Of a stretch of 52,692 nucleotides of DNA, positions 45,693 through 52,692 are shown piece after piece; the stretch's first letter is position 1, and every line of letters begins with the position of its first letter. The notes below the pieces were generated by a model. That model searched no databases. It was not told where the DNA came from and saw only the letters and a program-made list of their open reading frames with translations. Position numbers and translations under genes: made by a program. This DNA is from Pseudorhodobacter antarcticus (GTDB lineage: Bacteria > Pseudomonadota > Alphaproteobacteria > Rhodobacterales > Rhodobacteraceae), in NCBI GenBank assembly GCA_945862435.1, contig CAMAXX010000019.1, forward strand, positions 1 through 52,692, read 5' to 3'.

Positions 45693-45967
45693 CCGCACCG
45701 AAAGCCCCGCCCCTGCCATATCTTGTGCTTGCCATCGCCACCATGCTGCCCGGCATGGGGCAGGTGATGAACCGCCAGCCGCTGCGCGGGCTGATGTTCG
45801 TATTCTTTGCCGTGCTTTTGGGGGCCTTCACGCTAAAAACCGCCGCCCCCGACGTGTCTTTTGTTGGCAAAACTGCGGGCGCGCTGTTTGTTTGGGCCAT
45901 GGCGCTGATGGACGCCTACCGCACCGCCCGATTGCGCCGCGCGATTTGGGAGAGGGACGCGAAGTGA
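45689..45967 (+). CDS. Small membrane protein with TM2/DUF5683-like PG-x-GQ motif (92 aa)
   Basis: A 92-residue protein with hydrophobic segments near 10-20, 33-50 and 60-75. The stretch LPGMGQVMNRQPLRGLMFVFF resembles the PGxGQxYxGxxxKG pattern of TM2 and DUF5683 proteins. Function unknown. It overlaps the previous gene by 4 bases, so the two probably act together. Confidence 0.68.
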   Translation: MTAPKAPPLPYLVLAIATMLPGMGQVMNRQPLRGLMFVFFAVLLGAFTLKTAAPDVSFVGKTAGALFVWAMALMDAYRTARLRRAIWERDAK

Positions 45968-45993
45968 ACATAGCGGGGGTTACATCCCTTAGC

Positions 45994-46114
45994 GGGCGTT
46001 CGGCGGGAAAACAGTCCACTGGACTGTTTTCTGCCCCGCCTCCTCCAGCCCTCGCAGGCGTGCTCGGGCGTTCGGCGGGAAAACAGTCCACTGGACTGTT
46101 TTCTGCCCCGCCTC
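45994..46114. repeat. Tandem pair of 49-bp palindromic (REP-like) elements
   Basis: Two identical copies (45994-46042 and 46066-46114) are separated by 23 bases. Each contains AAAACAGTCCA-C-TGGACTGTTTT inside GGCGGG...CCCGCC, an almost perfect cruciform. The second copy touches the stop codon of the XRE-cupin gene. Placed between convergent genes, they may end transcription in both directions. Confidence 0.85.
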
Positions 46115-46772
46115 ACCCCTGAGGATACGAGATGACAGAAAGATAGCGGGCGGGCAGTTTGACCAGCACTTCTGGCCCATGCGGCGCATCGGCGTCGAAG
46201 AACAGCGTATCGCCCGGCTTTAGCGGATAGACGTGGTCGCCGTGGCGGTAATCCACCTCGCCCTCTAGCATATACAGCAGTTCTAGCCCTTCGTGTTGAA
46301 AGGCTGGAAAGGTGTCACTTTCGGTGGTCAGAGTGATCAGATAAGGTTCTACCACCACACCCGAAGAATTGGATCCGATATGGCCAAGCAGGTTATACTG
46401 GTGCCCCGCCCGTGTGCCGCGCCGCTCAATCTCTAGGTGCGCGCCCGCTTTGACATGCTGCGCCTCGCGCCGTTCTTCATAGCTGCGAAAGAACGCGGTC
46501 ACAGGCACAGAAAAGGCATGCGACAGCACCTGTAGCGTGGTCAGGCTGGGCGAGGTGTTGCCGTTTTCAATTTTCGACAGCATCCCGATGGACAGGCCAG
46601 TCACCGCCGCCAAATCTGCCACTGTAATGCCCTGTTGGCGGCGAAAGTTCCGCACCTCGCGGCCAATAGCTGCCTCTAGATTGCGTTCTGTGATTTCGCG
46701 AACCCGGTGAGGGTCTTGGTCAAACGCTGGTTTTGTGCGCGGCAAGGCAACAGGATCGGGCAAGTCACTCAT
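46113..46772 (-). CDS. XRE-family regulator with C-terminal cupin domain
   Basis: A 219-residue regulator. The helix-turn-helix spans about residues 35-90 (VADLAAVTGLSIGMLSKIENG, TSPSLTTLQVLSHAF). The cupin sensor domain fills about 130-215 (HEGLELLYMLEGEVDYRHGDHVYPLKPGDTLFFDADAPHG). Relatives such as PuuR control amine and amino acid catabolism. It is downstream of mgdABCD on the same strand, and a copy of the shared motif lies 41 bp before its start, which suggests it binds that motif and controls itself. The start at ATG 46772 is preferred over a GTG one codon earlier. Confidence 0.88.
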   Translation of the reverse strand: MSDLPDPVALPRTKPAFDQDPHRVREITERNLEAAIGREVRNFRRQQGITVADLAAVTGLSIGMLSKIENGNTSPSLTTLQVLSHAFSVPVTAFFRSYEERREAQHVKAGAHLEIERRGTRAGHQYNLLGHIGSNSSGVVVEPYLITLTTESDTFPAFQHEGLELLYMLEGEVDYRHGDHVYPLKPGDTLFFDADAPHGPEVLVKLPARYLSVISYPQG

Positions 46773-46812
46773 CACGGGGCCTCATTAACCTTATGGCTGA
46801 ATTCATACGGAT

Positions 46813-46834
46813 GTTTTTCATACAAGGAAACAAC
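46813..46834. promoter_or_regulatory. Shared motif upstream of the XRE-cupin regulator
   Basis: On the minus strand TTGTTTCCTTGTATGAAAAA matches the consensus with a spacer one base shorter; 41 bp before the regulator start, in autoregulation position. Confidence 0.5.
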
Positions 46835-46940
46835 GTATTCATCAAGCGCGGCCCCTGCGACTTAAGGTCGATACCCTTACCGCAAGAATGCGAATCTATC
46901 ACGCCACATCGGGCAAAAAGGAAAGCGGACTAGGGCCGCT

Positions 46941-47504
46941 TCAGATTATCGACTTGGCGGTAACCTGAAGCGCGTGCAGCAGCCCAAGGGCCGATGAACG
47001 CGGGCCATAAAGCACAACTTCGGTGGCTGATCGCTTTATCAGGTAAACCCCCAAATGTTCAATCACGGTGCGGCTGGCAAATCCATCGGGCAGGGACACC
47101 AGATCAATGTTCGTCAGCCTCTCGAACAGCGCAGCCAAACCAGTGCCCGCCACATCAAACCGCACCCATGCATCGGTTTGTTCGGTAATTGATGCCGTAT
47201 CGCCAAATAGGGGCTTTAGATGCGCGGTGATATCCTGATGGCTGGCAAAATCGGCTTCTATAAACCACATCTCGGGCGTGACCCAAAACGCGCTAAACAC
47301 TTCGCCTGCCGCAAAGGATGACGCAGGGGGCAAAGGCACGCCCGCCGTTTGGGCCGCCATTGCAAAAGCAGCGTTTTGCCCGCGCCGCACCGCAAGCGAG
47401 GCGAGGGCCACATCGAAGCGTTCGCTAATCTGATAGGGGCCAATTGCCACCACCTGCGCCGTATCTTGCCCCAAGGCGGTTAGGCTTTTCCATGCATTAG
47501 CCAC
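46941..47504 (-). CDS. mgdD: N-methylglutamate dehydrogenase subunit D (SoxG-like)
   Basis: A 187-residue protein with the sarcosine oxidase gamma fold (related to the GcvT N domain), including LTNIDLVSLPDGFASRTVIEHLGVYL. It is the last gene of a four-gene set in sarcosine oxidase order (beta, delta, alpha, gamma). GTG 47504, overlapping the previous stop by 8 bases with GGGGAG upstream, is the likely start; an ATG further up lies deep inside the alpha gene. The mgd call rests on pathway context; sarcosine oxidase remains possible. Confidence 0.8.
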   Translation of the reverse strand: MANAWKSLTALGQDTAQVVAIGPYQISERFDVALASLAVRRGQNAAFAMAAQTAGVPLPPASSFAAGEVFSAFWVTPEMWFIEADFASHQDITAHLKPLFGDTASITEQTDAWVRFDVAGTGLAALFERLTNIDLVSLPDGFASRTVIEHLGVYLIKRSATEVVLYGPRSSALGLLHALQVTAKSII

Positions 47505-50445
47505 GAAGACGCTCCCCCTGCGGATCAAAGAAATGCGGGCTGACGATTTCAACCAAAGTATCGGTCTTAGTCAGGAAGTTCACCGCGCGCATCTTGCGAC
47601 CAATCTTTTGATCGCCCGCTTTCAGATAGCCCAGCGCAATGTCACAGCCCAGATGCGGGCTGTAAACTTTGGACGTCAGCCAGCCCCCATCCGAAGCCAA
47701 ATCCACAGGTGCGCCGATTTCCATGAAATGGCTTCCCGCCGAAATTGACCCTGTTGGATCGACTGGCCGCACCCCCACCAAACGATAGCCTTCGTCGCGG
47801 TTCATGCCTTCGCGCTGGCTTAGCACCATGCCGATGCTGTCTTTCTTTTTCGACACCATCTTGCCCAGACCCATGTTCAGCGCGGTGGACTGGCCATTCA
47901 ACTCGCCGCCCGCCACATGGCCCTTTTCAATGCGCATAACGCCCAAAGCTTCGGTGCCGTAAACAATGGCGTCAAACTCGGCGCCTGCCGCCATCAGCTT
48001 GCGGATCATGGCATCGCCATAGCGCGTGGGCACGGCAATTTCATAGGCCAGCTCGCCCGAGAATGAGATGCGGAACAAACGCCCGCGCAAGCCGCCAATC
48101 GTGATATTGCCCGCCCCCATATAGGGGAACGCCGCATCAGAAATGTCCTGATCGACAATCTTTTGCAAAAGGCTGCGCGCGTTAGGGCCAGCCACCGAAA
48201 ACTGCGCCCATGCTTCGGTGGTTGAGATGATCTGCACATCCATATCTGGCCACAGCACTTGGCGGCAATATTCCAGGTGGCGGAACACTGTCACCGCATT
48301 GGCCGTGGTGGTGGTCATGACAAATTCATGCGTCCCCATCCGCGCCGTAGTACCATCGTCAAACACAATGCCGTCTTCGCGCAGCATCAGGCCATAGCGG
48401 CATTTACCCACAGCCAATGTGCTGAACGTATTGGCATAAACCTTGTCCAAAAAGGCCCCAGCGTCGGTGCCCTGAATGTCGATCTTGCCCAGCGTGGTTA
48501 CATCGCAAATCCCAATCGAGCGGCGCGTTGCCAAAACCTCGCGGTCGACGCTTTGCCGCCATGTCGTCTCGCCCGCCTTCGGCACCCATTGCGTGCGCAG
48601 CCAGTTGCCCACCTCGACAAAGATCGCGCCTTGCTCTGCGGCCCACTGATGCGACGGCGTCAGGCGGAAAGGTTTAAAATCTTTCCCGCGCGAACGCCCC
48701 GCCAGCGCGCCCATCGCAACTGGCGTATAGGGTGGGCGGTAAATGGTTGTGCCCGTCGCTGGGATCGACTGGCCCGTCAGTTCGGCCATAATTGCAATGC
48801 CCAATACGTTGCCAGTCTTGCCCTGATCGGTCGCCATGCCCAGCGTGGTATAGCGTTTCAGATGCTCGACAGCTATAAAGTTTTCCTGATGGGCCAGCTT
48901 CACATCTTTGACCGTCACGTCGTTTTGCTGGTCAATCCATGCCCGACCCTTACCCTCATGCACAAACCATAAGGGGCTGATTACAATCGGCGTGTCTTCT
49001 GCGCGCGGCAGTTCATCTGCCTTAGCGGCAAACCCCAAATCCGCCAGCGCCGCCAGCGCCTGCGCCTGACCGGTTGCCAACGCGCCATGGGTTGACATTG
49101 CACCACTCGCGGCCCCTGCCGACGACAGCCCAGCAGGGCCGCCCGTTCCGGGTACAAAGGCAGCAATATCGTCCCGCCATTCGGGGCGCGAGCGGTGATG
49201 CGAAGTTATGTTGACATTAGGGTTCCACCCCCCCGACACGCCCAAAGCGGTGCAAGAAATCGTCTCGGTCTTACCATCGGCCAGCCGCACCGTCACCGAT
49301 TTCAGCCCCAGACGGCCCGATGAATCGATCACCTGCGCGCCTTGCAGATGACGGATACCAGGCAGCAGATCGCCGCCTTGTCGGCTGTCAATCACCGCTG
49401 CCACATCCACGCCCTTGGCCAGCAAATCGCGCGCAGTCCGCAGCCCGTCATCGTTATTGGTGAACATCGCAACGCGGTCGCCCACTGCCACGCCCCAACG
49501 GTTGGCATAGGCGCGCAGGGCACCCGCCAGCATCACACCAGGCCGATCATTGTTTTCAAATGCAATTGGGCGTTCCGTTGCCCCGCCCGCCAAAATCGCG
49601 CGTTTGGAATAGATGCGCCACAAAGTCTGGCGCGGCTTGCCCGCGGCGGGTACTGAAAGATGATCGGACACCCTCTCGACCGCCGAATAAATCCCGTGGT
49701 CAAACGCCCCGACAATCGTTGTGCGGTTCATCAGCCGCACATTGGGCGTTGCCGCTAGCTCGGCCACAACCGCACTGGCCCAATCGGCCCCAGCCACGCC
49801 GCCCACCTCGAACGTCTCGGCATTCAGCCGCCCGCCCATACGAAAATCTTCATCGGCCAAGACCACCCGCGCGCCCGCACGGCCGGCCATCAGCGCCGCC
49901 ATCAACCCCGCAGGCCCAGCGCCAATGATTAAAAGATCACAGTGAATGAAGCCCTTGTCATATTCATCTGGGTCTTCATCTTTGGTCAATGCACCAAGGC
50001 CCGCCGCGCGGCGAATGATCGGCTCGTATACCTTTTCCCAAAACGCCGCTGGCCACATAAAGGTTTTGTAGTAAAAACCGGCGGTTAAAAAGCTGTTCAG
50101 CTTATCGTTAATCGACATCGCATCAAACTTCAGGCTTGGCCACGCGTTCTGGCTTGTGGCGTGCAATCCGTCAAACAGTTCGGCTACCGTCGCGCGCGTG
50201 TTCGGCTCTTGCCGCGCACCTGTGCGCAGATGCACCAGCGCATTGGGCTCTTCCGACCCTGACGAAAGCGGCCCGCGCGGGCGGTGATACTTAAAGCTGC
50301 GCCCCATCAGCCGCACGCCATTGGCCAGCAGCGCCGAGGCCAGCGTATCGCCCGCATGGCCGACATAGCTGCGCCCATCAAAGGTGAATTGCAAACTTGT
50401 CTTGCGGTCTATCTGGCCGCCTGAAATGCGATTGGACTGGCTCAT
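47497..50445 (-). CDS. mgdC: N-methylglutamate dehydrogenase subunit C (SoxA-like)
   Basis: A 982-residue sarcosine-oxidase-alpha-type protein. In order: an N-terminal ferredoxin-like Fer2_4 domain (about 15-100, GRSYVGHAGDTLASALLANG) without iron-sulfur cysteines; an FAD/NAD-binding domain (GAGPAGLMAALMAGRAGA near 173); a SoxA linker domain; and a C-terminal GcvT domain (about 600-980) that binds tetrahydrofolate. The complex oxidatively demethylates its N-methyl amino acid and hands formaldehyde to tetrahydrofolate. Overlaps mgdB by ATGA. Given gmaS-mgsABC nearby, N-methylglutamate is the likely substrate. Confidence 0.83.
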   Translation of the reverse strand: MSQSNRISGGQIDRKTSLQFTFDGRSYVGHAGDTLASALLANGVRLMGRSFKYHRPRGPLSSGSEEPNALVHLRTGARQEPNTRATVAELFDGLHATSQNAWPSLKFDAMSINDKLNSFLTAGFYYKTFMWPAAFWEKVYEPIIRRAAGLGALTKDEDPDEYDKGFIHCDLLIIGAGPAGLMAALMAGRAGARVVLADEDFRMGGRLNAETFEVGGVAGADWASAVVAELAATPNVRLMNRTTIVGAFDHGIYSAVERVSDHLSVPAAGKPRQTLWRIYSKRAILAGGATERPIAFENNDRPGVMLAGALRAYANRWGVAVGDRVAMFTNNDDGLRTARDLLAKGVDVAAVIDSRQGGDLLPGIRHLQGAQVIDSSGRLGLKSVTVRLADGKTETISCTALGVSGGWNPNVNITSHHRSRPEWRDDIAAFVPGTGGPAGLSSAGAASGAMSTHGALATGQAQALAALADLGFAAKADELPRAEDTPIVISPLWFVHEGKGRAWIDQQNDVTVKDVKLAHQENFIAVEHLKRYTTLGMATDQGKTGNVLGIAIMAELTGQSIPATGTTIYRPPYTPVAMGALAGRSRGKDFKPFRLTPSHQWAAEQGAIFVEVGNWLRTQWVPKAGETTWRQSVDREVLATRRSIGICDVTTLGKIDIQGTDAGAFLDKVYANTFSTLAVGKCRYGLMLREDGIVFDDGTTARMGTHEFVMTTTTANAVTVFRHLEYCRQVLWPDMDVQIISTTEAWAQFSVAGPNARSLLQKIVDQDISDAAFPYMGAGNITIGGLRGRLFRISFSGELAYEIAVPTRYGDAMIRKLMAAGAEFDAIVYGTEALGVMRIEKGHVAGGELNGQSTALNMGLGKMVSKKKDSIGMVLSQREGMNRDEGYRLVGVRPVDPTGSISAGSHFMEIGAPVDLASDGGWLTSKVYSPHLGCDIALGYLKAGDQKIGRKMRAVNFLTKTDTLVEIVSPHFFDPQGERLRG

Positions 50446-50726
50446 TTCGAACGCCCTCCAGCGCGGGCCACATCACGGGCCATTTCCACCTTTAAAATCT
50501 CATGGGTCACAGTATTGCGAGTGACAACAAGCCAAGAGCGGTCGCCCTGCTCGTGATACCACAACTCGCGATGCGCGCCCGCGGGGTTGTCGCGGTTATA
50601 AAGGTAGTCATGAAACGCCTCGATTCCTGCCGTCATGCCGTCTGGGCGGCCCATAAGGTTCGCGTCCCCAAGATAGACGAATTCCTGCGCATCGCGGGGG
50701 CCAAGAATGGGGTGATTGATGATCAT
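50442..50726 (-). CDS. mgdB: N-methylglutamate dehydrogenase subunit B (SoxD-like), zinc ligands missing
   Basis: A 94-residue sarcosine-oxidase-delta-type subunit with GPRDAQEFVYLGDA near the N terminus and HRELWYHEQGDRSWLVVTRNT near residue 60. Canonical delta subunits have CPxCGxR and a later His-x3-Cys holding a zinc ion. Here those positions read HPILGPR and HEQGD, so no Cys is left and the zinc site is absent. AAGGA before ATG 50726 sets the start. It probably still wedges between alpha and beta subunits. Confidence 0.82.
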   Translation of the reverse strand: MIINHPILGPRDAQEFVYLGDANLMGRPDGMTAGIEAFHDYLYNRDNPAGAHRELWYHEQGDRSWLVVTRNTVTHEILKVEMARDVARAGGRSK

Positions 50727-50798
50727 GCGATAATTCCTTTTGGCATTTTCGAACCGCAAAACGGGTTCCCACTTTTGCTGAAAATGCTCATTATGCCC

Positions 50799-52049
50799 TC
50801 AATGCAGGTTCGGCTGGGCGCCTTGGCCCTTTTCGTCGATCATCAACCCCTTAAGGAAGCGATCAAATCGGTAGGCCGTGGCGGTCTTGTGCGGCTCGTC
50901 TTTAGCCAGAAGATGCGCAAAGCACCATCCACTTGCAGGGGTCGCCTTGAATCCGCCATAGCACCAACCGCCGTTGAAATAGAGACCCTCGACATGGGTC
51001 TTGTCGATGATGGGCGAGCCGTCCATCGACATATCCATAATCCCGCCCCATGTGCGCAAAAGCCGCGCGCGGCCAATCGCGGGCATAAGCGCCATGCCGC
51101 CCTCGGCCACATCCTCGATCACGGGCAGGTTGCCGCGTTGGGCGTAAGAGTTATAGCCATCAATGTCGCCGCCAAAAACCAAACCGCCCTTGTCGGATTG
51201 GCTGACATAGAAATGCCCTGCGCCAAAAGTCATCACCCCGTTGATAAAGGGCTTGAGCCCCTCGCTTACAAATGCCTGCAAGACATGGCTTTCAATCGGC
51301 AACCGCATACCTGCATGGGCCATCACCTTAGATGACGATCCCGCGACAGCAACGCCGACTTTCTTTGCCCCGATAAACCCGCGAGAGGTTTCCACCCCGC
51401 GAATGCGACCGTTTTCAATCCGCATCCCCGTGACTTCGCAGTTCTGGATCAGATCAACACCGCGCATGTCAGCCCCGCGCGCATAGCCCCATGCCACAGC
51501 ATCATGGCGCACTGTGCCACCGCGCCGCTGCATCAACGCCCCTTTGATCGGAAAGCGCGCATTGTCGAAATTCAAAAACGGATACAGCGCCCGCACCTGA
51601 TCGCGGTTTAGCATTTCTGCATCGGCACCGTTCAAAATCATCCCATTGCCGCGACGCGTGAAGGCGTCGCGCTGCGCATCTGTGTGGATCAGATTGATGA
51701 TCCCGCGCTGGCTGACCATGGCGTTATAATTAAAGTCCTGCTCAAGCCCTTCCCACAATTTCAGCGAAAACTCGTAAAACGGCTCGTTGCCTTCCAAAAG
51801 ATAGTTTGAACGAATGATCGTGGTGTTGCGGCCGACATTGCCGCCGCCAAGATAACCCTTTTCCAAAACTGCAATGCGGGCTTGTTTGAATTCTTTGGCC
51901 AGATAGTAGGCCGTGGCCAAACCATGCCCGCCGCCGCCAACAATAATGTAATCATACTCGGCCTGCGGCGCTGGATCGCGCCAGACAGGCTTCCAGCCCT
52001 TATGCCCCGTCAATGCCTCGGCAATAACGCGAAACCCCGAATAGCGCAT
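50799..52049 (-). CDS. mgdA: N-methylglutamate dehydrogenase subunit A (SoxB-like)
   Basis: A 416-residue FAD-dependent oxidoreductase of the DAO family, like sarcosine oxidase beta. It has GGGGHGLATAYYLA near residue 37, GGGNVGRNTTIIRSNY, RRGGTVRHDAVAWGYARG with the His that carries covalent FMN in the family, and LYFNGGWCYGGFKATPASG near the C terminus. It oxidises the secondary amine. It is the first gene of mgdABCD; GGAGG lies 8 bases before the ATG. N-methylglutamate is inferred as substrate from the neighbouring gmaS-mgs genes. Confidence 0.84.
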   Translation of the reverse strand: MRYSGFRVIAEALTGHKGWKPVWRDPAPQAEYDYIIVGGGGHGLATAYYLAKEFKQARIAVLEKGYLGGGNVGRNTTIIRSNYLLEGNEPFYEFSLKLWEGLEQDFNYNAMVSQRGIINLIHTDAQRDAFTRRGNGMILNGADAEMLNRDQVRALYPFLNFDNARFPIKGALMQRRGGTVRHDAVAWGYARGADMRGVDLIQNCEVTGMRIENGRIRGVETSRGFIGAKKVGVAVAGSSSKVMAHAGMRLPIESHVLQAFVSEGLKPFINGVMTFGAGHFYVSQSDKGGLVFGGDIDGYNSYAQRGNLPVIEDVAEGGMALMPAIGRARLLRTWGGIMDMSMDGSPIIDKTHVEGLYFNGGWCYGGFKATPASGWCFAHLLAKDEPHKTATAYRFDRFLKGLMIDEKGQGAQPNLH

Positions 52050-52459
52050 AAACGGTCCTCCTGCTTTGGCTTTAACTTAAGCCGAACTGCCGCAAAAGCA
52101 CGCACCGTTTTCGCCACGACTTATGCGATTTTCGCCATTAGGCGCTGTGCGGCGCCACAGCTTTGCCCCCACCATCCGATTGCGTGCTGACCTAAGCGGG
52201 ATGCAAAAGGACTTTGTCAGCGGGCAACTGCTTGCCCAGATGGGAACACAAGCGAATGCTGAACGCTTCCTAACTAGCCAAATATCCTCGGCAGTGACAT
52301 TCATAAATTCTGTGGCACATGATTTGTCTTGCAAATACAGCGTTTTTGCAGTTATTCTGGTGTCGCAGAGATACTTTTTCGGTATCAGTTGCACACAATT
52401 TGCACAGGGATGTGCAGTGTGTTTACCGCAATTGCAACTTCGTCCTACAGGCTTCGCAC
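52050..52459. other. Intergenic region between mgdA and integrase
   Basis: 410 bases without a supported gene. It contains the mgdA leader, a small inverted repeat (GCTGTGCGGCGCCACAGC near 52143-52160) and a weak half-copy of the shared motif (TTTGTCTTG near 52323). No tRNA is seen that could serve as an attachment site on this side. Confidence 0.5.
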
Positions 52460-52692
52460 ATGGCAACGATTACCAAGCTTCCCTCGGGAAAATACCGCGC
52501 GCAAATCCGGCGCAACGGTGTCTACCGCGCCCAGACCTTTCTACGCAAACTCGATGCGCAGGCCTGGTCATCGGAATTGGAGCGATCGATTGAGGGGGGC
52601 AGTTCGGCGGGTGTTATTCAACCACCCTCGCGAATGTTGGTTGCAGATGTGATAGATGCCTATCTGCGGCAGGTGCGCGTCTCGAAGGCGGC
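52460..52692 (+). CDS. Tyrosine recombinase/integrase, N-terminal part only
   Basis: About 77 residues before the right edge. The start MATITKLPSGKYRAQIRRNG, continuing YRAQTFLRKLDAQAWSSELE, is the Arm-type DNA-binding beta-sheet domain of phage-like integrases. It is followed by the beginning of the core-binding helices (LVADVIDAYLRQVRVSK). The catalytic domain lies outside the window. It probably marks the end of an integrated element extending to the right. Confidence 0.75.
   Translation, partial: MATITKLPSGKYRAQIRRNGVYRAQTFLRKLDAQAWSSELERSIEGGSSAGVIQPPSRMLVADVIDAYLRQVRVSKA

Noticed and set aside
45994-46114. Possible minimal CRISPR array (two repeats, one spacer of 23 bases)
   Set aside because: Only two copies, a 49-bp strongly palindromic repeat, a spacer far shorter than the repeat, and no cas genes; it is a REP-type element.
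46941-52049. Plain heterotetrameric sarcosine oxidase soxBDAG
   Set aside because: Not excluded by fold, but the linked gmaS-mgsABC genes require an N-methylglutamate dehydrogenase, and the delta subunit lacks the zinc ligands of sarcosine oxidases. Kept as the alternative in the entries.

Overview
The window looks like chromosome of a marine alphaproteobacterium of the Rhodobacteraceae (roseobacter group). The reasons are mid-range GC, an RpoHII-type heat-shock sigma factor, the housekeeping gene order, and a roseobacter-style methylated-amine catabolic region. I cannot fix the genus from sequence reading alone.

Left half (1-25.4 kb), mostly core genes. In order: a 5'-cut-off phosphate-binding protein gene with a Pho box; a cytochrome c'; a universal stress protein; trpS; a rhomboid-like protein; murJ, glnD and an LpoA-like lipoprotein (read leftward as one run); rsmI-yraN and gshB; a comM-type ATPase; a glutathione S-transferase divergent from rpoH; coaBC-dut-moeB-like; an RsbQ-like hydrolase overlapping a PAS-GGDEF diguanylate cyclase; fadH; trpA; trhO; pncA; and the SRP RNA gene on the minus strand with a readable promoter.

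Right half (25.5-52 kb), a methylated-amine region. It encodes what looks like a complete route from trimethylamine (TMA) to glutamate. Tmm oxidises TMA to TMAO. Tdm splits TMAO into dimethylamine and formaldehyde. A DMA monooxygenase operon (heme subunit, reductase, zinc-ribbon subunit and a GcvT-like protein) gives methylamine. GmaS makes gamma-glutamylmethylamide, MgsABC makes N-methylglutamate, and a sarcosine-oxidase-like MgdABCD complex returns glutamate. The pathway genes are interleaved with two APC permeases, an EamA transporter, a cupin, a GlxA-type regulator and an XRE-cupin regulator. The permease next to mgsA is preceded by three small membrane proteins.

The main new observation is a recurrent, roughly dyad-symmetric motif, TTTTTYCTTG-N(3-4)-GRAAAA. 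It lies upstream of mgsA/permease, dmm, tmm, the cupin, the second APC transporter and (weaker) tdm/eamA. It also lies about 40 bp upstream of the XRE-cupin regulator, so it may define an autoregulated methylamine regulon.

The right edge enters a tyrosine-recombinase-like integrase gene, so a mobile element may begin just beyond the window. No CRISPR array, tRNA, rRNA or insertion sequence was recognised.
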